Below, in pieces: positions 1 to 12,772 of a stretch of 64,000 bases of DNA (the stretch's first letter is position 1; every line of letters starts with the position of its first letter). The notes beneath the pieces were generated by a model, which saw only the letters and a program-made list of their open reading frames with translations, made no database searches and had not been told where the DNA came from. The translations under genes were made by a program, and so were the position numbers. Origin of the DNA: Cryptomeria japonica (taxonomy: Eukaryota; Streptophyta; Pinopsida; Cupressales; Cupressaceae); contig NC_081413.1 of the NCBI RefSeq assembly GCF_030272615.1, forward strand, positions 18,362,285 through 18,426,284. Reading direction: 5' to 3'.

Positions 1-2149
1 AAATTTAACTCTGGAGTTGGATTTCTCAGATGGAAGACATTCCTTGGATCCTTGTTGGTGATTTCAACATGATTTAACATCCACAAGATAAGGCAAGTGG
101 CAATAAGTTTGAGTGGAAGCCCAATGAAAAATTCTTTTGGTTTAGGATGCTTAATAAAATTAGATTGGTTGATCCACTGGTTGGGAGGAAAAAAAGTATA
201 CATAGATTTAGCACATCTGGTGCAATTACCAGTAGGGAAGCAAAATAATCTATAGTATGCTAGATAGGTTTTACTTCAATAAGGGATTTTTCAATGTCCT
301 ACATAATGAGAAGGGTTGTAGTGTGAAGGTTATTCCTTACACCCTTTTTGATCATCATCCCATACATTCCACCTTTTGTCTCAACTCTTCTCCCCATATT
401 ACTTAGAGGGTGAGGGATATGTTCTCTCTCAACACCAATTTGTTGAATGATGAGGATGTGGTGTTTGCCTCCTTTGTCATTAGATAGTACAACTGTTGGA
501 ACCCCAATTTAACCGGTGCTATTAACAAGTGGAATTAGAATGTGGACAGTTGGAGGATTCTTTTTCAGGCCGTGGGAAAAAAAAAAAAGAGAATTGATGA
601 CATAAGATTAGAAATTGAGATGCATGAAAACCTTGTCACAGTAGAAGGAGACCTCTAGCTTCATCTAAGGATTGTAGAGGTTGCTGAAAAGATCAGGATA
701 GCTAAGTAATAATTGAGAAGAATTCAAAATCAAAGGATTCATGGAGCTAAAATCAGGGCCAGAATCAATTAGTTTAATCATGGTGACAAAGGATCAAAAT
801 TCTTTTTCTAGATTCTTAGAAGTAAGGAAGCTAGGGAATGAATTGATAACATTTGTGATGAAGGAGTTAATATTACAGAGCAAGAGGGTATCTTAAAATC
901 TTTCTCTCAATTCTATCATAAGTTGTTTTCTTCATAAGACTCTGGCCCTAGTAAGGAGGATGCTAGGAAAAATATAAGTGCTATCATTCCCAAAAGGATT
1001 ACTGAGGAATATGCCCTCTTATTGGATAAATATTTGTCAGTGGATGAAATCCAAATGGCTATTCAGTCCCTCAAGAATGACAAGGCCCCCGGCCTAGATG
1101 GCTTGTCGATTGAATTTTACAAGAAGAATATTAACTGGGTAGGTGAATACCTTCTTCTTTTGTATAGGGAGGCTATTGAGAAGGGCTCTATGGGCAAAAA
1201 AATCAATAGTGATGTGATTAAGCTCATACCCAAGGATGAGGACAAATCTCTCATTAATAATCGGAGACCCGTCACTCTTTTGAATATTTCGCATAAAATT
1301 CTGGCTAAAATACTAGCCAAAAGATGTGAAAAGATTCTACCTAAGGTGATAAATAGCACCCAAACTAGGTTTGTTAAAGGGAGATATATTCTAGAAAATC
1401 TGCTCACTTGCTGGGAAGCAATACACTAGGTGCATAAAACTAATCAAAGTGGGTCTATGATGTTGTTAGACTTTGAAAAGGCTTATGATAGAATTGAGTG
1501 GAGCTTTGTTATTATGATGCTAGAAAGTATGGGATTCCCCAAACTCTTTTGCCGGATGGTGAAAGCCCTCATGAAGGATGACATGGCTTGTGTGGAAGTG
1601 AATGGAGTTAGATCAGATAGTTTTTCTCTTACCAAATCTATTAGATAAGGATGTTCTCTAGAACCCGCCTTTTTGTGATGCACTATTCTTCTTATTAAGA
1701 TACAACTCCCTTTCAGCTAAGGTTAAGAGTATAAGGATGCCCAATGGAGAAGAAATACTAAACATACATTTTGTCGATGACACTGCTATTTTGGTTAAAT
1801 TGGATGAGAATAATCTAGATGCATTAATGACTAAGATAGACATCTTGTGTAATGCCTCTAGAAGTAAGGTTTCCCTTCCTAAATCCATTATGCTAGGGTG
1901 GACCATCACCCACCTGCTTGGTTTTCTAGATTCCCATTTATGTGGGATGGTCCCGATCATCAAGTCGGGTACTTGGGTATACCATTTTCTATCAGCCCGA
2001 ACCTTAAGGAGATGTGGGAATGGGTGAAGGTTAAAATAGATAAGAAATTGAGAAAGTGGAATAATAATTATCTCTCCTTGGGTGGGAGGTTTCAAATTTG
2101 TTAGAATATTCTATCTTCCTATAACATCTACTACTCCTCAGCTTGGTTG
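1..2149 (+). pseudogene. LINE retrotransposon, part 1: endonuclease end and reverse transcriptase (decayed)
   Basis: This is the left part of a non-LTR retrotransposon ORF2, cut by the window edge. Near position 27 a translation reads a tryptophan-rich stretch ending in ILVGDFNM, the endonuclease active-site motif of plant LINEs. The reverse transcriptase follows: 1022-1429 contains KNDKAPGLDGLSIEFYK and RRPVTLLNISHKILAKILAKR, 1430-1648 contains MLLDFEKAYDRIEW, and about 1770 contains HFVDDTAIL, the FADD-box equivalent. Stops and at least one frameshift (about 1650-1740) show it is dead. It breaks at 2149 inside the conserved YYSSAW region and resumes at 3628 after a solo LTR. Family assignment is secure; the exact clade was not determined. 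Confidence 0.9.
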
Positions 2150-3622
2150 TGTTGGCATTATGTGAACCGATATGAGGACATAATGACATTATGTGTTGTC
2201 ATTAATGTCAATATGATGAAAAGAAAACCAGTTTAACACCGTGAACTGACATTTGTGCCAAAGTGAAGTGGTGTGTTTGTTCAAGGTGAACCGACATATG
2301 GTTATGGGAACCGGCACATGGAAGCATTGTATGACTACCGATTGGTAGTCTCAACTTCAGGGTTTCCGGTTGAAGTGCTTCAGGCCTATGTAGCTCAACC
2401 GGTGACTGTGTGTGATGAGTTAGCATGATAATGATGAATAGATTGTGTTGCCATGTAAGCCTTGTGTGCGTGAAGGATCTTGCATGAAGGAGATTGTTCC
2501 TATCTACCTCAAGAATGTGCGAAGTCTATAAATGGTGATAACGTGTGATGGGTTATCAGCCGCCATGAAATCGGTGGAAAATGGACAATGGAGAATGTCT
2601 TGAGATTGGATCAAGACTATTGCATTTAATGGAGTGTACTCAACGGTCAGGATTGAACCGTTTGAATTTCTTAACCTAACAGGTTTAGGGTTTAGGGTTT
2701 ATGCTATCGACCTATCTATTTTCCTATAAGGTCGATGTTGTGATTCTTTTTAGGGTTGTTGGCAAAATTTGTGTGTGTGTATCCAAGAGAAGGGATACGC
2801 GATTCTTGCCAGACTAAAGGAGAGAAGTGATACCTGCAGAGTGTAAGTGCAGAAGGTGAAGAGGAGCTTAAGCAGATCTGCATTGGCATTGAGTGTTGTT
2901 ACCAGATCATTGTAATACCTATTAATCTCTAACCACCTCAACAATTGGAAAATCCCTTAACAGGGTAGCCTTAACCGGCTTGCTGTAAATCCTTTAACAG
3001 GGTGACTCAAAACCATTGAGTTCTTGAAATCCTCTAACAAGGTAACCTTTAACAGGGTTTAACCCTTAACCGGGTATTCTAGCCATCCCTTAACTGGGTG
3101 ATCCCTAACAGGGTCAGTTCCTAACAAAACCTATTGTATCAGTATTTAACCAGACAAGGCTCCTAACAGAGCGAACTTCTAAAGAGTTCAAAAACAAGCT
3201 TGTGGGTATTCATCCCCACCGTGGTTTTTCCCAGTTGGGTTTCCACGTGAAAAATATGTGTGTCATGTGTGATGTCTTCTTCATGTGATGCTATGTTGTT
3301 TTTTGTCAAGCGGTGAATCATGTTGATCTAGTTGCTTATATGTATATCTTTGATGGTAGATTACCTGTTCATGCATAAGGGTGAAATGGAAATGAAGTGT
3401 TAGATTGTATGAGAAGATAAGTGTCAACCGGTTTATGCTTGTCTCAGTTATTCTGGGTTTTGCTGGTTGTACTCTGTTTAAAGACCGGTGTTATTGTTTG
3501 TCTATCAATGCACAGTGTCTACTGACAAACCAGTTTAAGAGTGTGTTTTTGTCTGTACTGATTCACCCCCCTCCCCCCTCTCAGTACTTGTTTGGTACTA
3601 TCCGTTCATCATTGAGTTATCA
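2150..3622 (+). repeat. Solo LTR 'A' of the 1.2-1.5 kb LTR family, inserted in the LINE
   Basis: The segment starts TGTTGGCATTATG and ends in CA, and is flanked by a perfect 5-bp target duplication GGTTG (2145-2149 and 3623-3627). The LINE reading frame continues across it. Inside are a TATA-like box (CTATAAAT near 2530), several short 'aacagggt' repeats (2955-3180), a GTGGGTATTCATCCCCACC stretch before TTTTTCCCAGTTGGG, and a C-rich stretch followed by CTCTCAGTA near the end. The same landmarks recur at 4023-5289, 15212-16378 and 52787-53992. No coding sequence is seen, so it is read as a solo LTR left by LTR-LTR recombination. The short ORFs inside are not genes. Confidence 0.9.
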
Positions 3623-3627
3623 GGTTG

Positions 3628-4022
3628 TTCAATAACTATCGATTTTTATTCATCTAGAAACTAATTAGAGATTTTTAATGGTTTAATGGAAGAGGGGGAA
3701 AGAAAAGACAAGAAGTTAAATGGAGATGGTGCACCATGAGTAAATAGAGGGGGGGATTAGGTTTGAAAGACTTGAAAATGCAAGGTATCACACTTGCTAC
3801 TAAATGGATTTTCAAAGCACTGCAAGGGAATGAACCGTGGAAGATTCTAGTGAGGAATAACATTGCTTGCTTTGTTCCTAAGCAAGGACAAACTTGGAAA
3901 GGTTTGCAATTCAGTGATCTGGTGGCTAGGCATTTTCCCATTTCTCTTGCAGGGTCAGTTGTTTTTAAGGCATTCTAGAAAGCATGGGAGTGTGTGAGAC
4001 ACCTTATCTCACGTAATGGTCT
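3628..4022 (+). pseudogene. LINE retrotransposon, part 2 (C-terminal to RT)
   Basis: Continuation of the LINE ORF2. About 3755-3975 reads RGGLGLKDLKMQGITLATKW, the conserved block after the reverse transcriptase of plant LINEs (usual form PKxxGGLGIKDL...KW), with frame stops before and after. It is bounded by the target duplications of the two solo LTRs (A ends 3622, B begins 4023). Confidence 0.88.
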
Positions 4023-5289
4023 CGTTAGTCCCAACTAGTACTGAGAGGGGAGGGGTGAATCAACACTTTACCAGTTTTAACCAATTGAAACTTTTACTTT
4101 AAGTTTGAACTAATTTACCGTTCACCAATGTAAGCATTTACTGCAGAAGATTAAGCATACATGAAAAGATACACAATGACAGATAGGTTTATCTCGTGGA
4201 AACCCAATAGGGAGAAAACCCCGGTGTGAGTAGGAACTCACAAAATTTGTACTCTTCTGAAGTATGGCCAGTTAAGAGCCATCCCTGTTAGGAGATTACA
4301 AAGATACTATTAGGTGCCACCTGGTTAAGGGATTTTGAACAAGGTTAGTTAGTGTCTTTACCCTGTTAAAGGTAGCATGGTTAAAGGACTTAGAACATCA
4401 ATCAAGATGTCACCTAGTTAAGTGATTTTTACAATGGGACCTGTTAAAGTCCGCCTAGTTAAGGGATTTATGTTGCAGTTATTAGAAAGCAACAGGTGGA
4501 TGATCTGCTAAAATTGCTACTCATTAGCCTGGTCAGATCACACTGAAGAATCACACTAGATCTGCATCGGTTGTGTCTATTTTACACAACTCTGATTTCC
4601 TGAATGTACTATCAACTCTACCTTTTGTCGATTTGTTGATCCTTGAATATCACACTATCAGTCCTCTATCACTTGAGTCACCACTCTATGAAACTCCACT
4701 CTACCAGTATTTTGTCATTTGACTCTATAGTCTCTTAAACTCCCCCCGTGTCCACTTTCACATTATCTTCATTCACCTTGACAACAACCATCTCAAGAAT
4801 GAGATATGTGTATTTATAGACCCTTTAGTCTGTCGCCAACTTTCCCTCCAAAACATACCTTTCATAATTTGGTTGTCAGGCCTTAAATTACGCCTCTGAA
4901 ATCATACAGGAATCTTTGTCAATATAGACGAACATGCCGATAAATCCGTCGGTTGACTAGAGAAGACTCCCAATTTAGCTGGTTGTAATTGAACATTACC
5001 AGTCTGTCGGTTACCGACTCTTCTGGTGTACTGGTCAAAACCTGTCTAGCTGATTTCCTCTTGTATACCAGTCTATTCTTTGCTTAGCTGGTGAACCTCT
5101 TATGTGTCGATCTACTCACCGCTACCCGATCTTCTTACTATTTGTTGGTCTACTTACTGTTTGTCGGTATACTCACTGCTTGCCAGTCTACTCACTATCG
5201 ATGGACTGTGAAGACTAAGGAGATGATGTTGCCAACAATGACAACCATACCATTTACCGATCATACAAAATAGTATCAGAATGCCAACG
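4023..5289 (-). repeat. Solo LTR 'B', same family as A, opposite orientation, in the LINE
   Basis: Read on the minus strand it begins GTTGGCATTCTG, carries GGTTGTCATTG near its start, a TATA-like CTATAAATAC (about 4810-4820), the GGGGTTTTCTCCC/TTGGGTTTCCACG block, and ends with CACCCCTCCCCTCTCAGTACT. The flanks GGTCT (4018-4022) and GGTCC (5290-5294) match at 4 of 5 bases as an aged target duplication. Removing the LTR and one flank rejoins the LINE frame (reading ...SRNG / PINDDNIIWG...). Both terminal dinucleotides have drifted, so this copy is older than A. Confidence 0.85.
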
Positions 5290-5294
5290 GGTCC

Positions 5295-6760
5295 AATCAA
5301 TGATGATAATATTATTTGGGGGTAGAGATCAATCTGGTGGAATCTATCTCATAAGGACAAACGACTATCTATTTTACAAGGATGCTTAGCAAAATCTTGG
5401 GCAAGGAAAGGAATCCAAGTTTTTGAGGATATCTTTGATAAGGGGAATTTTCTATCTTGGCAAGAAATCCTATCTAGATTTAATATCTCGCTTTCTCAAA
5501 GTAGAACCTAATCTGTTCTCCAAGCTTCTTGCTCCTCTCTACCTTATCCCTTCTTGTGCTATAATGATAGTAACTACTTTTCTTCCTTCACTTGGACTGA
5601 TGGGTCTGCTCTCCATGCTAACAAAGCCAAAACTATTTACTATTGTCTTGTTGATAATGATGACTTTTTGAATCACATGAACTTCTCCTAGAACCTTAAC
5701 CTCATCCCTATTTCTTAGCAAGGAGTTTGTGCCTGATTGTATCATAAACCTATTGAGCCCAAGAATAAGTTCTTTATTTGGAAGTTGTTGTTGAATATGC
5801 TACCTCTTAAGAAGCCTAATGGGGAATTTAATATCTATAACTTTTGTAGACTTCCTAAATATGCTTATCATTTGTTCTTTGAATTCTTATTTACTAGAGA
5901 AGTGTGGTATATGTTTGGCCTTGTGACAAGATGTAATATTAATATCTCTGATATCTTATGTGGTTTTGTTGCCAACCTTAAGAAAGATTTCAACTTTTTT
6001 GGTCTATCCTTTCAACAAATATTCTTTGGGCTATTTGGAAAATTAGGAATGATAGTGTGTTTAATGATAGATGTTGGACACTTACTTAGTCTCTGAGGAG
6101 ACTCATTATGTATGCTATTTCTTGGCAGGTCACAATGGTTATGAAGGTCTCCAGTTGGAAATTTGAGAACTTTATGACCAATGGCATTGCTAGAGTATTC
6201 AAGTAGGAAGTCTCACATGGCTTCTCTTAGACAAAAAAGGATGGAGATATTTCTCCCTTTGAAGCTTTCATTCATAACTTCATGAGGGAACTAAATGAGA
6301 TCAAGAAGAGAGAACAATAGCAGCAGTAGGAAATAGGGATCCCAATAGCCGAGTTCTTTGTAAATCCATACCTGGAACATATCCAGAATGGAGAGGAACT
6401 TATTTGGATGGATGGCCTTGCAAGTTGGACTTCTTGGCATGAGATTAGTGGAAGCATCTCCCCTACTAATGGGGTCTTTCAACTTGTTTAATCTCCCTCT
6501 TGATGAGGGTTTTGTAATTAACTCTGATGTATTTTGTAAGTTGTAGTGTTTAGATATGGGCTTGGGGTTGATTTTCAAATGTAATACTTTGCAACAAATG
6601 TATATGGGCACGAGCATTATGTGTTGTATAGAGCCGTGGACAAATGGATAGGTTTATTTTGCCCCTGTGTTAGTCTAGAGTAGTTATGTGGGTTGATAAA
6701 ATATGAACTCCTAATGATATATTTTGTATTGTGACTTCTTGATATTTAATATAAAAACAA
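5295..6760 (+). pseudogene. LINE retrotransposon, part 3: zinc-binding C-terminal region and 3' end
   Basis: The LINE continues after solo LTR B: about 5395-5530 reads ARKGIQVFEDIFDKGNFLSW, then 5737-5940 reads NKFFIWKLLLNMLPLKKPN ... HLFFEFLFTREVWYMF, which is the zf-RVT domain found at the end of plant LINE ORF2 proteins. The two Cys positions of that finger are partly lost. After about 6230 the coding signal fades into a 3' tail ending near the A-rich stretch at 6745-6760. The right end is estimated from where Gypsy-type sequence resumes. Confidence 0.8.
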
Positions 6761-6764
6761 AATA

Positions 6765-6855
6765 CTCCTATTAATGATCTCTCTAGTGGAGAGGCAACAT
6801 TAAACAACAACATGATATCATCCTCTTCTAGAGAAAATTTAGAGAAATAAGGGCA
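6765..6855 (+). pseudogene. Gypsy element G0, fragment a
   Basis: A short stretch that reads ...SSSSRENLEK(stop)GQ... into the Copia insertion site and joins in frame to G0 fragment b after the Copia element and one target duplication are removed. On its own it would not be recognisable; the call rests on that junction. Confidence 0.55.
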
Positions 6856-7480
6856 TGTTAGTGTAGGTTTTTTATTTTCCTTATGTTAGGGGGTACTTAT
6901 TTTTCCTACACATAGTATTTAAGCTTTTTTGGATTATTAGGAGTGGTTAATATGAGGACACATGGCAAAATAATTTAGCTACATGTGCAACTCTCCACCT
7001 CACATGGGTAGTTGAGTTACACACCCTCTTTTGGCTTGTTGTGGCACCTCTCATAACCACCATTTTGTCAATTCCTAAGTGGGTTATGGGGTAGTAGGGT
7101 TTCTCACCCTCTTTTGGCCTTATGTGCCAACTTTCTCAACTCCTTTCCCATCTTCATGTGAGGAGGTTATGCCACATGTTTTGGTATTTACCAAGAAGGT
7201 AAAACCTCCCACTTTTTATGGGTAATAGGAGTTAATGCACCCCTCAAGGATGTATATGCTATTATTTTTCTATATAATAAGCATTATACTCTCACCTTCA
7301 CTAGTTTAGTGATAGCTCAGTGAGAGTCTTTTCGAAATTCTCTTCTTTGTCTCTATTTTTCTCTCATATTAGATTGATCTTCATTCAGCTATTTTTATCT
7401 TTGATCATATATTGCTTAGGGAGTTGCATGTAATCTAGGATCGACATCAAATCTTGACTCGGTTCTCGCAGAATCTAACA
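6856..7480 (+). repeat. Copia 5' LTR
   Basis: Begins TGTTAGTGTAGG and ends GAATCTAACA. It aligns along its full length with 12773-13402, with scattered substitutions (by eye several per 100 bases), so the insertion is not recent. A TATA-like box TCTATATAATAAGC lies near 7269-7282 in the expected promoter position. Confidence 0.95.
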
Positions 7481-7493
7481 TGGTATCAGAGTT
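7481..7493 (+). promoter_or_regulatory. Copia primer binding site (initiator tRNA-Met type)
   Basis: TGGTATCAGAGTT begins directly after the LTR. It matches the plant initiator methionine tRNA 3' complement (TGGTATCAGAGCC) except at the last two bases. Confidence 0.9.
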
Positions 7494-8491
7494 GTGGCTG
7501 GTATAGCTCATTGTTTTTCTAATTTATTTGAGAGATTTGAGACTATTATATAGCTCATATTTTCCTTAAACACCAAGTATTCTCTTCTCTTGCATTCTCG
7601 TGTGACCTAGAGAATCAGAACAGTTTAAAAGAAAATAGCTTCTAGATTAATCTGGTTTATTATATATATGTGTTCCTTTGAGATCTAGGTGAATGCAACA
7701 TTTTGGTAATATTGGAGGATTCTTTAGCATTTCCAAAGTGTCCAGAAGTCTTGAGAAAGTCAAAAGCTACTTTTATTTCCACCAAAATCAAAGTTTGGAG
7801 GACACGGTAAAAAAATCAAAGTGAAATATTTTTACTGGAGTTGTTTTCATTTCGGCTCTAGTGTTCCAACTTCTGTTCATTTTTAGGAAAAATGATTTTT
7901 AGATTTTATTCGTAGCATCGAAAAACTACTGGGTTTCTAATGGTGTTCCTACAAAATTAATACTTTTTGCAGAAATAGAGTTTGAACAAGGCCTAAGTCA
8001 TTTTTCTAGCAGGCAAATTCAACAACCTTTCTTAAAAGTTGCATAACTTTTGCCTCGAGTGTCAGATTTTTGCAAATGAATTCTTCACGGAAAACTGGAA
8101 ATGAGTATTTTCCATTATTGTAGGTTTCATTAAAATATTCTTTCTTTTTTCATCAGCTATTGTAGGTTGAATTAGTTGCATTTTTTTTCTTGAACAAGTC
8201 ATATCTTTCACCTCACAACTCTATTTTTCAAAAACGAATAGTTGTTGGAAAGGTATTGAGATGAATTGAGCAGCTAGCTATAAGGATTTTTTTTTATATC
8301 TTGTATCAAATTTACTTGTATTAAACATTTTTATTTTTGGCCATTGGATCCTTAGGGAGCATCGCAGTCTGATAAAAGGCCTTGTAAACACACTAATTAT
8401 AAAGTGCCAACCTTGTAATATTTAGGGGGTGTCTCTTGTGTCTTCTTTCTTGTACTTTTTCTTATTCTTTGCAACCTTCTTTTTTGTTATC

Positions 8492-9811
8492 ATGGATACA
8501 TCTACAGTTCCACTTTTAACACTATATAATTAGTTTGAATGAAAATCTAAGATGATAATATATCTGAAAACACATAGATATCATCGTGTTACTATGGGAC
8601 TTGAAACTGAACCTCAAGATGTTGTAGAAAATATTAAATGGTTTAATAAATCTGATAAATCTTTTGGTACTCTATGTATGTCAGTCTCTCTTGACCTTCT
8701 TTTTCACATTGAATATGCCACTACACCAAATGCAGTGTGGGGCACACTGTAAAACCTCTTTGGTAAGTAGGATGAGCTAAGAGGTCATCAATTAGAGAAT
8801 GAACTCATAGGGTTGAATCCAACCAATTTTGATACTATACAAGACTTCTTCACTAAACTTAAGTCTGTAAGATTGCAATTGGAACAGTGTGAAACTAAGA
8901 AAGATGATAAGCAATTGATCTTGAATATTATTTCTAAGCTTGGTCCTAACTATTTAGTGTTTGTTTCTATATTCTATGCTACAAAATGTGCCCTAGGTAC
9001 CACATTCAAAATGCCTTCTCTAGATGAATTTGCTACAAAACTCACTAGGGAGCAAGACAAATTGGTTTAAATGGGTACAATAAAACCCTTTAAGTCACAT
9101 GCGTTAGTTGTAAATCAAGATACAAAAGAACAGAAAGGGTCTAGTAAGCAAGATAAGAAACAAAAGAACCAAGGAGAGAAGGAGAAAGATAAAAAATCTA
9201 CTACTTCAAAAGTAGATAATCAGACTTCTTCATCAAAAGGTGAACAACCTAAGAAGGAGATGATCAATTGTTCTTATTGTAAGAGGCCTGGTCATGATGA
9301 ACATAAGTGTTTAAAGAAACAAATTGATAATCTTTCAAATCTTCTTGAAAAGAATAATATCAAGGTGTCTGATTCAGTCAAACAAAGTTCATCAGAAGGA
9401 TCTTCTAAGGACACATATAAGAGTAAGGGGAAAGGAAAGGGTAAGGTCGTAGTTGCTATTGCTTCACAACCCATTTCTTAGATAATTGACTTGGGTGTGT
9501 TGCACCACATGGTTTCTTCAAAATATGATTTCACCTCTTTAGAGCCATGTTCTATGCCTACCATACTAATGGGTGATAACACTCCTCTTGAATTGCATGG
9601 GATAGGATCTATTGATGTGGGCGAAGGAACATTTCAAGATTTCCTTTGTGTGCCATATTTATCAACTAATCTCCTATCTATTTATCAGGTCACTCACACT
9701 GGTTATGTCAAGAGAGTTGAGTTCACACCAGATACTATAGTAATTAGTGAAATGCATAATGGGTCTACTATTGTTGTGGGAAAAACAGATCATCATTCTA
9801 GATTATATTAG
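8492..9811 (+). pseudogene. Copia gag-protease, broken
   Basis: One reading frame starting MDTSTVPLLTLYN, interrupted by several stops (for example before 8552, at 8750, 9068 and 9479). It contains a UBN2-like gag region (8552-9068), a basic lysine-rich linker (9071-9250), one CCHC zinc knuckle CSYCKRPGHDEHKC (about 9269-9310), and the protease region IIDLGVLHHMV just after 9480. The usual Copia protease reads W-I-x-D-S-G; here the Trp codon is a stop and the catalytic Ser is Leu, so the protease is dead. The polyprotein continues into integrase. Confidence 0.9.
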
Positions 9812-9839
9812 TTTTCTCACTTTGTTCCTAACTCTCCAT

Positions 9840-12530
9840 CAACAGATTTACTCACTCATGCAGATGAGGTGAGTTGTTTGTGGCATCTACGATTTGACCA
9901 CTTTAACTACTGTTACTTGCAACAACTCAGTCAATTGGACATGGTTTCAGGGTTGCCTTCTATTCGATTTTCTAATGGAATGTATTATTGGTAAGCATCC
10001 TGAGGAGAAGTACGATAAAGGCAAAGCATGGAGAGATACAAAGCTATTGGAGTTGGTACACAGTGACTTGGCAGGACCGTTTTCACAATAATCTTTCACC
10101 AGGGCTAGATATGTCTTGACATTTATTGATGACTTTTCTAGATATACATAGGTTTACTTTCTCAAATAGAAGTCTGAAGTATTTGAGAATTTTCTAGATT
10201 TCAAATCTTTTGCAGAGAAACAATATGGGAAGTTCATCAAGATTCTATATATAGATAATGGGGGGTATATGTTAATAATCAGTTTGAACAGTTTTGTGCT
10301 TCAGAAGGTATCAACATGCAGCACACAGTTCCATATAGTCCTCAGCAGAATGGTGTCAAAGAACATAAGAATAGGTATTTGAAGGAGATGGCTAATTGTA
10401 TGATTCACTCCAAGTCTTTGGCACCTCAATACTAGGTAGAGGCTATCAACTATACGTGTTACATCTAGAACTAAGTTCCTCACAAAGTTGTGAAGGGGTA
10501 AATCCTTTTCAAGCTTGGAGTATTCAGAAACCTACAGTTAAGAACTTCAGAGTGTTTGGTTTTCTTGCATGGGCCCACATTCTAGCAGAGAAACAAAAGG
10601 CTATGGATTCACAGAGCAAGCCTTGTATATTTTTTGGGTATCCAGATGATGACAAAGGGTATATACTTCTCCATCCCTCTACTCATGAGTTTTTCATTGA
10701 GAGGAGTGTTCATTTTGAGGAGAGTTCTTCTAGTTCTTCTCATACCACTTCTCCATCCACTGTCACATTGGAGACATTGCATCATGATGGTAGTTCTTTA
10801 GAGGATCTTAATCCTCCTAATCTTGATGAGGAATATTCTTCCTCCATTTCAGATGGCGGAAATGGTGATGAGGATTCACATTATTCTCATAGTCATCATT
10901 CAGAGGTTGATGATTCTCCCCTAGACTCTCCATCCTCAGTGCCTCTTTGGGCTAGACAAACATTTGTGTCACTAGGAGATTGGCTTGGTGACCCATCAAA
11001 TACTAGAAGAACAAGGTCACAATTTTAGTAGGCTCCACATCTCTTCATTGCTTCAACTTCTAAGCCACAATCTTTTCGAGAAGCTTCAGGTGTTCCTGAG
11101 TGGGATGCTGAAATGCAAGAAGAGTTGAATTCCTTGGAAAGGAATCATACATGGGATTTATTTCCTCTTCCTAAGGGAAGGAAACTTGTTCGATGCAAGT
11201 GGATCTATCGAGCAAAATTTGCAGCAGATGGGTCGGTTGATAAGTATAAGGCTCGCTTGGTAGCAAAAGGTTTTTTCGAAGTTCTGGGGGTTGATTACTC
11301 TGAGAATTTTGCTCCAATTGCTAAGATGAATTCCATCAGACTTGTCCTTTCTATAGCTACAACCCATCACTAGGAAGTTCATCAAATGGATGTGAAGAGT
11401 GTTTTTCTTCATGGTGACCTTCAGGAGGAAATCTACATGGAGTAGCCACATGGATTTTTCCAAGATCCCTCACTTGTGTGTCTACTGCGAAAGTCTCTCT
11501 ATGGCCTCAAAAAGCCTCCTCGAGCTTGGTATGCCAAGATGGACTCATTACTTTGGACAATTGGTTTCACTCGGTGCCATTCTGATCTGAACGTATACAT
11601 TTTATAATAGGATGAAAATCTCACATTTCTAGTTCTCTATGTTGATGACTTGTTGATCATAGGGAGTCACTCATCCACCATCAAGACAATGGAAATTGCT
11701 CTACATGATAGATTTTTGATGTCAGACTTGGGTCTCTTGCATTACTTCTTGGGGATTGAGATCACTCAGTCTTCTTCAGGTATCTTCCTTGGAAAAATGA
11801 AGTTTGCACTTGATATGCTCTCTAGATTTCTCATGGCTGATTGTAAGCCTACACCTACTCCATTTTTTTCAGGTGTAAAACTTAAGGCTAAGTACTCTTC
11901 ACCCTTGGTTAATGGCACTTTATACTGACAACTTGTTGGGAGCCTCATCTACTTGACTCATACGAGACCCAACATTTCATATGTTGTGGGTATGATCTCT
12001 AGATTCATGTAGGAGCCACATGAGTTGCATTGGAAAGTAGCTAAGCGGATTCTCCACTACATTCAGGGTACTCACAATTATAGAATTCAGTATGCAATAG
12101 GCATGGATATTGATTTGGTGGGATATATAGATTCAGATTGGGCAGGTGATTCTCAAGATCACAAGTCCACTTTAGGGTATTGCTTCTTCACTTGGTTCTA
12201 GTCTAATTTGTTGCTTGAGCAAGAAGCAATCTGCAATTTCTCTTTCATCGACAGAGGCTAAGTATCAAGGGATGGTCAATGCCACCACTGAGGCTATTTG
12301 GCTTCAAAATATTCTCACTAAGTTTGGTATTCCAATCAAAAAACCTACCATCATCTTTTGTGATAATTAGAGTGCTATACAGATCTCAAGAAATCTAGTT
12401 CATCACCAGAGGATGAAACACATTGAGATACATATGCACTACATTCGGGAGCCGATTCAGGAACACATCATTGATCTTAAGTATCTTAAGTATTGTTCTA
12501 CATCAGAGTAGACTGTGGACATCTTCACCA
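9840..12530 (+). pseudogene. Copia integrase, reverse transcriptase and RNase H, broken
   Basis: Pre-integrase domain SCLWHLRFDHFN lies at about 9878. The integrase core shows HSDLAGPF (about 10060), DNGG (about 10255) and QQNGVKEHKNR (about 10345), the D, D and E of the catalytic triad. The reverse transcriptase runs about 11110-11930, with KWIYRAKFAADGSVDKYKARLVAKG and an intact YVDD box at about 11638. RNase H (about 12030-12500) includes SDWAGDSQDHKSTLGY. Frameshifts near 9990, 10280 and 12190, plus stops, separate the pieces. A serine-rich variable linker (10715-11025) lies between integrase and RT, as is normal. Confidence 0.9.
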
Positions 12531-12762
12531 AACCCTTCACCAAAAGCAAGTTCCTTCATTTGGGAGCTTTGCTTGTGATACGAAAGGTGTCTACTTTAGT
12601 AGGGGCTTCTTATTCCTTCATTCTTTCTCTCTCTATTTAAGGGGGGGGGGGGATATTCCTCTTATGGGGGGCTTCTTCTTTTGGGGGGATATCTATGTAC
12701 ATGGGTACCTAACATGGCCTCATTTGTCGGGACCCATCTTTTCACCCACCTAAGACATGCTT

Positions 12763-12772
12763 AAGGGGGGGG
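12763..12772 (+). promoter_or_regulatory. Copia polypurine tract
   Basis: An A/G-only run ending in eight G lies directly against the TG of the 3' LTR, where plus-strand synthesis is primed. A second G-run at 12642-12651 and G-rich blocks at 12664-12699 precede it. Confidence 0.85.

Noticed and set aside
3405-3635. ORF of 76 codons at the end of solo LTR A
   Set aside because: Lies wholly in LTR noncoding sequence and is not kept in the related LTRs B, C and D.
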